Of a DNA stretch of 64,000 nucleotides, positions 44,385 through 51,452 are shown one piece after another (the stretch's first letter is position 1; every line of letters starts with the position of its first letter). Position numbers and translations under genes: made by a program. The notes below the pieces were generated by a model. That model had not been told where the DNA came from, ran no database searches, and was given only the letters and a program-made list of their open reading frames with translations. The DNA comes from Devosia elaeis (lineage in GTDB: Bacteria > Pseudomonadota > Alphaproteobacteria > Rhizobiales > Devosiaceae). The stretch is taken from the NCBI RefSeq assembly GCF_001650025.1, contig NZ_LVVY01000067.1, positions 32,358 to 96,357 on the forward strand, given 5' to 3'.

Positions 44385-44472
44385 TCACCCAGCCGGCATC
44401 GCGCGGAAATTTCGGCCATTCCGAAACAGAAAACTCTGAAATTGCAATAAGTTAACAGGATAGAACCGAGAC

Positions 44473-44488
44473 TGGCATGCTTTTGGCA
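44473..44488 (+). promoter_or_regulatory. sigma-54-type promoter of flgI operon
   Basis: TGGCATGCTTTTGGCA has GG-N10-GC spacing and the same ACTGGCATG start as the flgF site. It lies 56 bases before the flgI start. Confidence 0.55.
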
Positions 44489-44544
44489 CTGATCCTGGCG
44501 AAGGCCGCACCATGGGGATGGAGCGGCATCAGCCGGGGAAGAAA

Positions 44545-45669
44545 ATGCCAAACCGCCTGTTCCGATCCATTATCGCCGCAACGCTGAGCGCGGCCCTGGT
44601 GCTGACGCCGCTCTCGGCCGCCCAGGCCGCCCCGGCGCGCATCAAGGATATCGTGGACATGGAGGGCGTCCGCGAGAACCAGCTCGTCGGCTATGGTCTG
44701 GTGGTCGGCCTCAACGGCACCGGCGACAGGTTGAACAATTCGCCTTTCACCAAGCAATCGCTGCAATCCATGCTGGAACGGCTCGGCGTCAATACGCAGG
44801 GCGAGAATGTGCGCACGGCAAATGTTGCCGCCGTGATGGTTACCGCCAACCTGCCCCCCTTCGCCACGCAGGGCTCGCGTATGGACGTGGCCGTGTCTGC
44901 CTTGGGCGATGCCGGAAGCCTGCAGGGCGGTACCTTGCTGGTGACGCCACTGCTGGGCGCTGATGGCGAAGTCTATGCCATCGCGCAGGGGCCGGTCTCG
45001 ATCAACGGTTTCAAGGCCCAGGGCGACGCAGCCAGCGTGGTTTCCGGCGTACCCACGACCGGCCGGATTTCCGCCGGCGCACTGATCGAGCGCGAAATCG
45101 ACTTCCATCTCGGCTCGCAACACTCGCTGCGCCTGGCCCTGCGCAATCCCGACCTGACCACGGCGCGGCGGATCGCCCTGGCGGTGAACGACTTTATCGG
45201 CGTACCCACCGCCGTGCCCGAAGACCCGGCCACGGTGCGCCTCACCCTGCCTCGCGGCTTCAATGGCAATATCGTCGACCTGCTGACCGATATCGAGCAA
45301 TTGATCGTGCAGACCGACCAGCCGGCCAAGGTCGTCATCGACGAGAATTCCGGCATCATCGTCATGGGCAAGGATGTGCGCGTCTCGGCCGTAGCGGTGG
45401 CCCAATCCAACCTCACCGTGACCATCGCCGAAAATCCCGAAGTGGTGCAGCCAAATCCGCTGAGCCTGGGCCAGACCGCGGTGGAACCCAATACCACGCT
45501 CAACGTCAACCAGTTCGACACTGCGCTCCAGGTCGTGCCGGAATCGGTGACGCTGCAGCAATTGGTCGACGGCCTCAATGCCCTGGGCATCTCGCCCCGC
45601 GACCTCATCGCCATCCTGCAGGCCATCAAGGTCACCGGCGCCCTGCAGGCCGAAATCGAGGTGCTGTGA
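44545..45669 (+). CDS. flgI: flagellar P-ring protein FlgI
   Basis: A 374-residue periplasmic ring subunit with a cleavable signal (FRSIIAATLSAALVLTPLSAAQAAP). Core motifs are ARIKDIVDMEGVRENQLVGYGLVVGLNGTGD, NVAAVMVTANLPPFATQGSRMDV and, at the C-terminus, LQQLVDGLNALGISPRDLIAILQAIKVTGALQAEIEV. GGGGAAGAAA before the ATG at 44545 supports that start over 44512. It is translationally coupled to the FlgJ-like gene (TGATG). Confidence 0.97.
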   Translation: MPNRLFRSIIAATLSAALVLTPLSAAQAAPARIKDIVDMEGVRENQLVGYGLVVGLNGTGDRLNNSPFTKQSLQSMLERLGVNTQGENVRTANVAAVMVTANLPPFATQGSRMDVAVSALGDAGSLQGGTLLVTPLLGADGEVYAIAQGPVSINGFKAQGDAASVVSGVPTTGRISAGALIEREIDFHLGSQHSLRLALRNPDLTTARRIALAVNDFIGVPTAVPEDPATVRLTLPRGFNGNIVDLLTDIEQLIVQTDQPAKVVIDENSGIIVMGKDVRVSAVAVAQSNLTVTIAENPEVVQPNPLSLGQTAVEPNTTLNVNQFDTALQVVPESVTLQQLVDGLNALGISPRDLIAILQAIKVTGALQAEIEVL

Positions 45670-45992
45670 TGAACCCGATCGGTTCGGCCGGCTCGCTCAG
45701 CCCGCAACAAATCCTGCAGGTCCGTCAGCAGGCGGAGGAGCTGGAAGGCGTCTTCCTCAACCTTCTGACCAAGCAGATGTTTTCCGGCCTCGGTGCCGAC
45801 GAGAATTTCGGCGGCGGCTTCGGCGAGGAGACTTGGCGCTCCATGCAGGCCGAGGAGCTTGCCAATGCCATGGCCCGCAGCGGCGGCGTCGGCATCGCCG
45901 ATCAATTGATGGGCGAAATGCTTGCTGCCCAGGAAGCCGCCAATGCCTCAAGAACAATGATGTTTCCCAGTACCGGAGTATATGGAAAATGA
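45669..45992 (+). CDS. flgJ: FlgJ N-domain rod-binding protein
   Basis: A 107-residue protein corresponding to the rod-binding N-domain of FlgJ; it lacks the muramidase domain, as usual in Alphaproteobacteria. QQAEELEGVFLNLLTKQMFSGL and MQAEELANAMARSGGVGIADQL are the conserved blocks. The start ATG shares a base with the flgI stop, and the stop overlaps the next ATG, so flgI-flgJ-flgN-like form a tightly coupled operon. Confidence 0.9.
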   Translation: MNPIGSAGSLSPQQILQVRQQAEELEGVFLNLLTKQMFSGLGADENFGGGFGEETWRSMQAEELANAMARSGGVGIADQLMGEMLAAQEAANASRTMMFPSTGVYGK

Positions 45993-46456
45993 CCGCTGCC
46001 GCACGCCTCGCCGCCCTCGACGCCCTGCCGGCCGAAGATTTGTGCAACCATGCCGAAACGGCATTGGCTGCCCTGGTCGATGTGATGAACCAGGAAACGA
46101 CGCTTTTGCGCGCCGGCCATATGCGCGAGGCCGGGCGGCTGACGCCGGACAAGACGCGCCTCGCACAAGACTATGTGACCCTGGCTCGCGCCGTCCAGCG
46201 CCAGAACCAGCGCCTCGCCGCCGAAGCCCCGGCCGCGCTGGAACGGCTGCGCGCCGGCCATGAAAGCCTTGCCACCCAGATGGCCGAGAACCTGCGTGTA
46301 TTGGCCACGGCCAAGACCGTGACCGAGGACGTGCTCACCGACGTCGCCCGCCTGGTGGGCCAGCAGGACCGCGCCAAGACCTATGGCACGGGCGGGCAGG
46401 TAGCGGCCGACCCCGCAGCCGCCGCGCGGGGCCTGACCGTCAACCGCGCGCTGTGA
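45989..46456 (+). CDS. FlgN-like flagellar export chaperone (putative)
   Basis: A 155-residue, mostly helical, Ala-rich protein with coiled-coil character (ETALAALVDVMNQETTLLRAGHMREAGRLTPDKTRLAQDYVTLARAVQRQNQRLA). The pattern and size fit FlgN-type chaperones for hook-associated proteins FlgK and FlgL. No clear catalytic motif is seen. It overlaps flgJ by 4 bases. The assignment rests on context and helical pattern, so it is moderate. Confidence 0.65.
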   Translation: MTAAARLAALDALPAEDLCNHAETALAALVDVMNQETTLLRAGHMREAGRLTPDKTRLAQDYVTLARAVQRQNQRLAAEAPAALERLRAGHESLATQMAENLRVLATAKTVTEDVLTDVARLVGQQDRAKTYGTGGQVAADPAAAARGLTVNRAL

Positions 46457-46556
46457 TCGCGACCAATTTGACTTAAATGCCCTGGCCGATGCTCACGCAT
46501 AGCTAGGACATGCAATCCTAGCCTTCCCCTGAAGAGGTGCATTCGGGGGAAGGTCC

Positions 46557-46898
46557 ATGGCTGCGACCCATGTTACGCCCATTTCGTCGAGTACCACGCA
46601 TCTGCAAGGCTACCGTCAACGCGCCGAAGCAGAGCGTCGCCCCGCCCTGCCCGACGGCAATGCCGCCCGGCAGCGCGATGTGCTGTCGCGCGAGGAAGAA
46701 CGGCGTCAGCATCCCGGAAAGCAGGACGACCCGCCTGCACCGCGCCCCGCCCGCAGCGGTTCGGCCAGTTTCGCCGCCGCCGTCATCGCCGGCGCGCTGC
46801 CCCCCGTGCCCAAGACCATGAACGAATTGATGCGCCGCATCGGCGCCAGCGAAATTCCCCCAGAATCCGCCGCCCGCCTCCGGGACATTCTCGTATAG
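46557..46898 (+). CDS. hypothetical protein between flgI operon and flagellins
   Basis: A 113-residue protein, not recognised. The first 70 residues are polar, Arg/Pro/Ala-rich and probably disordered; the C-terminal 40 (FAAAVIAGALPPVPKTMNELMRRIGASEIPPESAARLRDILV) look like a small folded or binding segment. The start is supported by GGGGGAAGG three bases upstream. A CTAGGA-N7-TCCTAG inverted repeat lies 36-54 bases before the ATG. A terminator follows. The location suggests a flagellar role, but the sequence does not show one. Confidence 0.6.
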   Translation: MAATHVTPISSSTTHLQGYRQRAEAERRPALPDGNAARQRDVLSREEERRQHPGKQDDPPAPRPARSGSASFAAAVIAGALPPVPKTMNELMRRIGASEIPPESAARLRDILV

Positions 46899-46936
46899 TT
46901 AACGACGCGTGAACGCGGCTGGAGCCGCCACGCGTC

Positions 46937-46961
46937 AAAGCCCCGCCACGCGGGGCTTTTT
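46937..46961 (+). terminator. rho-independent terminator
   Basis: AAAGCCCCGC-cac-GCGGGGCTTT then TTG, 39 bases after the hypothetical gene's stop. Confidence 0.9.
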
Positions 46962-47015
46962 GCTGCCCGCGCCCGGCTCATGGCGCGCGAATTTGCCTAA
47001 GTCTTAATCAGCCGC

Positions 47016-47030
47016 TTAACGCTTCTTTAG
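47016..47030 (+). promoter_or_regulatory. TTAA-N7-TTAG site upstream of flagellin 1
   Basis: TTAACGCTTCTTTAG, one base from the CtrA consensus. The same site precedes flagellin 2, and in both the distance to a shared AGCCTCAG is 31 bases from the end of TTAACGCT, so the block is a conserved promoter module. Confidence 0.5.
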
Positions 47031-47109
47031 AGGCCGCGCGGGCAGGATTGGCCCAGCCTCAGGAAGAGGTGTCTTAGTATGCGTAATCCTAGAAAAGGAC
47101 TTGAGTACC

Positions 47110-48501
47110 ATGGGTGATATCTCGCTCTCGAAGGCCGTTCGCTCGAACCTGCTTTCCCTTCAGAACACCTCCGCCATGATGGCCAAGACGCAGGAGCGTC
47201 TCGCTACTGGTAACAAGGTGAACTCCGCCCTCGACAACCCCACCAACTTCTTCACCGCCGCCGGCCTGAATAGCCGCGCCGGCGACCTGAACCAGCTGAT
47301 GGACTCGATGGCCAACGGCATCCAGACCCTGGAAGCCGCTGACAATGGCCTGACCGCCATCACCAAGACGCTCGAATCCATGCAGTCGACCCTGCGTCAG
47401 GCGCGCCAGGACAAGAGCTTCCAGACCCAGTCCTTCACCATCGACAATTCGACTGCTTCGGTGTCCTTCTCTGGCGGCGCCTTCGCGAGCGACGTGTCCG
47501 ATGTCGGCCCGCTGGCCGTGACGGGCGGCACCTATGCAGAGCCGGCTGCCGATGTCACTCTGAGCCTGACCAGCGCCAACCTCAACGGCGGCGACGCTCT
47601 CGACGTCACCATCGAGACGGGCGCCACCATGGAAGAGGCCATGGCCAGCATCAACACCGCTCTCAAGGCGGCCGATGGTGGCAAGGGCTTCACCGCTCGC
47701 CTCAACAGCGACGGTGACGGCATCGAAATCGTGTCGAAATATGGTGAGGCTCTCTCGGTCCAGGCAGACGTTGCCGGTACCGGCTTTGCCACCACCGCCA
47801 CCGATGCCACTGCCCCGACCTCGGCCAGCGTCGATGACCTGGTGACCGCCATCAACGGCAACAGCAACACCAAGGGCCTCGTCCGCGCCTCCAACGACAA
47901 CGGCAAGCTGCGCATCGAAAACCTTTCGACGCAGGATCTTGACGTCACCGTCGGCACGGCCAACGCTGCGACCATCGACGGCAACTCGGTTCGCGCCGGG
48001 CTGGCCGACCAGTACAACGAGCTGCGCGACCAGCTCGACAAGCTGGCCGACGACGCCTCGTTCAACGGCATCAACCTGCTGCGCGGCGACAAGCTGACCA
48101 TCACCTTCAACGAGACCGGCACCTCGTCGATCGACATCAACACCAAGGGTGAAGAGGCCATCAATTCTGCAAATCTCGGCATCGAGACCTTCATGCAGCA
48201 GGCCACCCTGGACAGCGATACCAATATCGACAATGAGTTGGCTCGCCTGAAGGGCGCGCTGAACAGCGTCCGTTCGCAGTCCTCGAGCTTCGGCTCGAAC
48301 CTGTCGATCGTGCAGAACCGCCAGGACTTCACCAAGAACATGGTCAACACGCTGCAGACTGGCGCCGCCAATCTGACGCTGGCTGACATGAACGAGGAAG
48401 CCGCCAACCTGCTGGCCCTGCAGACCCGCCAGTCGCTGTCGTCCAACTCGCTGTCCCTGGCGAGCCAGGCCGACCAGTCGGTGCTCCAGCTCATCCGCTA
48501 A
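47110..48501 (+). CDS. flagellin 1
   Basis: A 463-residue flagellin. The N-terminal MGDISLSKAVRSNLLSLQNTSAMMAKTQERLATG and the C-terminal QNRQDFTKNMVNTLQTGAANLTLADMNEEAANLLALQTRQSLS form the D0/D1 coiled coils. The central part (about residues 110-300) is the exposed variable domain. The ATG at 47110 is preferred over a TTG three codons before. Exported by the flagellar type III system and probably regulated post-transcriptionally by FlbT/FlaF, encoded downstream. Its ends are nearly identical to flagellin 2, while the centres differ. Confidence 0.96.
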   Translation: MGDISLSKAVRSNLLSLQNTSAMMAKTQERLATGNKVNSALDNPTNFFTAAGLNSRAGDLNQLMDSMANGIQTLEAADNGLTAITKTLESMQSTLRQARQDKSFQTQSFTIDNSTASVSFSGGAFASDVSDVGPLAVTGGTYAEPAADVTLSLTSANLNGGDALDVTIETGATMEEAMASINTALKAADGGKGFTARLNSDGDGIEIVSKYGEALSVQADVAGTGFATTATDATAPTSASVDDLVTAINGNSNTKGLVRASNDNGKLRIENLSTQDLDVTVGTANAATIDGNSVRAGLADQYNELRDQLDKLADDASFNGINLLRGDKLTITFNETGTSSIDINTKGEEAINSANLGIETFMQQATLDSDTNIDNELARLKGALNSVRSQSSSFGSNLSIVQNRQDFTKNMVNTLQTGAANLTLADMNEEAANLLALQTRQSLSSNSLSLASQADQSVLQLIR

Positions 48502-48526
48502 GCGCAAGCGCTTCAGCAAGAATCGG

Positions 48527-48556
48527 AAAGGCGGGCTTCGGCCCGCCTTTTCTTTT
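48527..48556 (+). terminator. rho-independent terminator of flagellin 1
   Basis: AAAGGCGGGC-ttcg-GCCCGCCTTT then TCTTTTT, 25 bases after the stop. Confidence 0.93.
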
Positions 48557-48639
48557 TGGCCCAGGCCCCTGCCCCAGGCATCGCGAGAAGCCAAAAAATG
48601 TCCTAATCGGCATGGTTACCGCTTCGCCAACAAACATGG

Positions 48640-48654
48640 TTAACGCTGCATTAG
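48640..48654 (+). promoter_or_regulatory. TTAA-N7-TTAG site upstream of flagellin 2
   Basis: TTAACGCTGCATTAG, matching the flagellin 1 site at the same distance from AGCCTCAG; CtrA-like with one mismatch. Confidence 0.5.
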
Positions 48655-48663
48655 GATTCGATG

Positions 48664-48679
48664 CGGTACCAATGTTGCA
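48664..48679 (+). promoter_or_regulatory. possible sigma-54 promoter of flagellin 2
   Basis: CGGTACCAATGTTGCA: GG-N10-GC with a perfect TTGCA at -12 but a weak -24. The aligned flagellin 1 sequence has GG-N10-CC, so conservation is partial. Confidence 0.4.
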
Positions 48680-48729
48680 GCCTCAGTAGAGGATGGGCCG
48701 GTTGTCGGCGCTGCAGTCAAGGAAGCACC

Positions 48730-50511
48730 ATGTCCGATATCTCACTTTCGAAAGCCGTTCGGTCGAACCTGCTTTCCCTCCAGAACACCGCCAGCCTGAT
48801 GGCCAAGACGCAGGAGCGTCTCGCGACCGGCAACAAGGTCAATTCGGCGCTGGACAATCCCACCAATTTCTTCACCGCCTCGGCGCTGAACGCCCGTGCC
48901 GGCGACCTCAATGCCCTGATGGATTCGATGGCCAACGGCATCCAGACGCTGGAAGCCGCCGACAACGGCCTCACCGCCATCACCAAGACCCTGGAATCGA
49001 TGCAGTCCACGCTGCGCCAGGCGCGCCAGGACAAGAGCTTCCAGACCGATTCCTTCACGCTTGATCCCAACACGATCGGCGTCGGCCTGCAGCGCAATCT
49101 CGATTTTACCGGTGGCGCCTTCGAGACGCCCGGCAGCATCAGCCTGCACAAGAACGCGGTGACCGGGCAGAACGGCTTCATCAATGGCGGTACCGCCGGT
49201 AAGGCCGGCACCCTGGAAATCCAGACCGACAGCCTGAACGGCGGCACGCCGATCACCGTCGCCTTCACCGCCGCAGATACGGTGCAGACCCTGTCGGCCA
49301 AGATCAACGCCCATATCGCCACCCTGAGCGACAATGGCGGCGTCTCCGCCCGCGTCTCCAACGGCCAGCTTGAAATTGCCAGCGCCAGGGCCGAGGAAGT
49401 CGTCGTTACAGGAACCGAGCTGGAATATATCGGCCTTGGCGGCACCGACGAAGCCGCGACGCCTGCCACCCGCGACGGCACCGGCCCGGTTGCCGGCGGC
49501 GCGCTGGCCGCGTTCTCCTTCACCATCAATGGCCTGACCGTCAACGTGCCGGCCACCGCCGCAGCGAACGACGCGACCCAGAACGGCGATGCCATTCGCG
49601 ACGCCATCAACAATTCCGCCGCCGCACAGGCCGCCGGCGTCGTCGCCACCAATAATGCCGGCACCATCGAGCTGGCCAACGCCGACGGCAAGAACTTCAC
49701 CTTGAACGGCACCGGCCTCTCGACGATGAATATCGCGGCGGGCGCGACCACCGATGGCATCCCCGCTTCGGGCACCGCCGTCGATCCGGGCACCGGCAGC
49801 TTTGCCGTCAAGACCGTCGATGAGCTGGTTCGAGAGATCAACCGTGATTCCAATCTCAAGACCAAGATCCGCGCCAGCAATGACAATGGCCAGCTGCGCA
49901 TCGAGAACCTGTCGACCAAGGAACTCGATATCGCCGGCGTGACCTCCTCGGGCATTATCGACGGCACGTCGTTCGGCGCCGCCAAGATCACCGGCAACAC
50001 CGTCCGTGCCGACCTGGCCGAGCAGTTCAACGAGCTGCGCGACCAGCTCGACAAGCTCAGCGACGACGCCTCGTTCAACGGCATCAACCTGCTGCGTGGC
50101 GACAACCTCAAGATCACGTTCAACGAGAACGGCACCTCTTCCATCGACATCCAGACCAAGGATGGCGATGCGCTGAACTCCGCCAATCTCGGCCTCTACG
50201 ACCTGATTGCCAAGGACCTGGACGCCGACACCGATATCGACAGCCTGCTCAATGGGGTGAAGAACGCCCTGGCCAGCGTGCGGTCCCAGGCTTCTTCCTT
50301 CGGCTACAACCTGTCGATCGTGCAGAACCGCCAGAACTTCACCAAGGAAATGGCCAATACCCTGCAGACCGGCGCAGCCAACCTGACGCTGGCCGACATG
50401 AACGAGGAAGCCGCCAATCTGCTGGCCCTGCAGACCCGCCAGTCGCTCAGCTCCTCCTCGCTGTCCCTGGCCAGCCAGGCCGACCAGAGCGTCCTGCAAC
50501 TGCTCCAATAG
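48730..50511 (+). CDS. flagellin 2 (long form)
   Basis: A 593-residue flagellin, 130 residues longer than flagellin 1. The N-terminal 105 and C-terminal 160 residues match flagellin 1 closely (SDISLSKAVRSNLLSLQNT; ADMNEEAANLLALQTRQSLS). The central domain is different and larger, with Gly/Thr/Ala-rich beta segments such as GGALAAFSFTINGLTVNVPATAAANDATQNGD. AAGGA precedes the ATG. The extra domain probably decorates the filament surface. A strong terminator separates it from flbT. Confidence 0.96.
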   Translation: MSDISLSKAVRSNLLSLQNTASLMAKTQERLATGNKVNSALDNPTNFFTASALNARAGDLNALMDSMANGIQTLEAADNGLTAITKTLESMQSTLRQARQDKSFQTDSFTLDPNTIGVGLQRNLDFTGGAFETPGSISLHKNAVTGQNGFINGGTAGKAGTLEIQTDSLNGGTPITVAFTAADTVQTLSAKINAHIATLSDNGGVSARVSNGQLEIASARAEEVVVTGTELEYIGLGGTDEAATPATRDGTGPVAGGALAAFSFTINGLTVNVPATAAANDATQNGDAIRDAINNSAAAQAAGVVATNNAGTIELANADGKNFTLNGTGLSTMNIAAGATTDGIPASGTAVDPGTGSFAVKTVDELVREINRDSNLKTKIRASNDNGQLRIENLSTKELDIAGVTSSGIIDGTSFGAAKITGNTVRADLAEQFNELRDQLDKLSDDASFNGINLLRGDNLKITFNENGTSSIDIQTKDGDALNSANLGLYDLIAKDLDADTDIDSLLNGVKNALASVRSQASSFGYNLSIVQNRQNFTKEMANTLQTGAANLTLADMNEEAANLLALQTRQSLSSSSLSLASQADQSVLQLLQ

Positions 50512-50542
50512 GCCGCAGGGCCCCGAACGCGGTTTATACAGC

Positions 50543-50574
50543 AAGGCGGGCCAATGCCCGCCTTCGTTGTTTTT
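50543..50574 (+). terminator. rho-independent terminator of flagellin 2
   Basis: AAGGCGGGC-caat-GCCCGCCTT followed by CGTTGTTTTT, 31 bases after the stop. Confidence 0.9.
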
Positions 50575-50631
50575 GCGGCAATGTAGGGCTAGGAAACATT
50601 ATCCAGTCCGATTCACCCGGAGAAATGCGGT

Positions 50632-51057
50632 ATGGCGCTCAAGGTCGAACTCAAGCCCGGCGAAAAGCTGCTTATCGGCAATTGCATCGTCACCAATTCC
50701 GATCAGCGCACCCGCCTGTTCATCGACGGCAATGCCCCCATCCTCCGGGAAAAGGACATCCTGACAGCGGAGACCGCCAATACACCGGCAAAGCGCATCT
50801 ATCTTGCGGTGCAGCTGATGTATATCGACGAGGATTCCAACGAAGCGCGGCAGGCGCTTCTCGATCTCGCCAAGGACTTTTTGGCAGCCGTGCCCAGTTC
50901 TCACCGCTATCTCGACCAAATCAATAACGAGATATTAACCGGATCTTTGTACAAGGCACTCAAAGCCGCACAAAAGCTTATCGAATACGAACAGGACCTG
51001 CTCAATCATGTATCCTCAGGGCGCTCAGGCGTACCAACAGACGGCGAAGGTCGTTGA
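50632..51057 (+). CDS. flbT: flagellin mRNA regulator FlbT
   Basis: A 141-residue post-transcriptional regulator. ALKVELKPGEKLLIGNCIVTNSDQRTRLFIDGNAPILREKDIL is the conserved FlbT start, and KRIYLAVQLMYIDED follows. In Caulobacter FlbT binds the flagellin mRNA leader and destabilises it until the hook is complete. GGAG lies nine bases before the ATG. The 3' end overlaps flaF by 50 bases, so the two are co-translated. Confidence 0.94.
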   Translation: MALKVELKPGEKLLIGNCIVTNSDQRTRLFIDGNAPILREKDILTAETANTPAKRIYLAVQLMYIDEDSNEARQALLDLAKDFLAAVPSSHRYLDQINNEILTGSLYKALKAAQKLIEYEQDLLNHVSSGRSGVPTDGEGR

Positions 51058-51382
51058 GTCCCCGCGTGAACGTGAATCGGCGCTGTTGATGAAGGCGGCG
51101 GCCGGCCTGCAGAAGATCCGGGACGAGTGGGACCACGCCACCCACGAGGACCTCAAGGCGGCACTGACCTTCAATCGGAAATTATGGACCATCTTCATGA
51201 CCTCGGTCACGCGCGAGGATAGTCCCCTGCCCCACGATGTGCGCCAGAACATCGCCAATCTGGGCATGTTCATCCTGAACCAGACCCGCGAAATTCTTAT
51301 CGACATCAATCCCCAGCCCCGGCAGCTCGAGGTGCTGGTCCGCCTCAATCGCCAGATCGCCGCCGGCCTGCGCGGCATGTGA
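51008..51382 (+). CDS. flaF: flagellar biosynthesis regulator FlaF
   Basis: A 124-residue FlaF protein: QGAQAYQQTAKVVESPRERESALLMKAAAGLQ and AALTFNRKLWTIFMTSVTREDSPLPHDVRQNIANLGMFILNQT are the conserved blocks. It acts opposite to FlbT, supporting flagellin synthesis or secretion. The start lies inside flbT (50-base overlap in another frame), an unusual but common arrangement for this pair. Confidence 0.95.
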   Translation: MYPQGAQAYQQTAKVVESPRERESALLMKAAAGLQKIRDEWDHATHEDLKAALTFNRKLWTIFMTSVTREDSPLPHDVRQNIANLGMFILNQTREILIDINPQPRQLEVLVRLNRQIAAGLRGM

Positions 51383-51404
51383 GCCGAGCCTCCATCGAAT
51401 GCAC

Positions 51405-51430
51405 AAAGGCCCCGCAATGCGGGGCCTTTT
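51405..51430. terminator. bidirectional terminator between flaF and flgL
   Basis: AAAGGCCCCGC-aat-GCGGGGCCTTTT, serving both convergent units. Confidence 0.92.
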
Positions 51431-51452
51431 CATTTGTGGCTTTGGTGGTGCG

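Noticed and set aside
47004..47019. Second CtrA site TTAA-N8-TTAA upstream of flagellin 1
   Set aside because: Spacing is 8 rather than 7 and it is not shared with flagellin 2.
46990..47110. Sigma-28 (FliA) promoter for flagellin 1
   Set aside because: No TAAA-N15-GCCGATAA-like pair could be found; the TTAA-N7-TTAG block is the only conserved signal.
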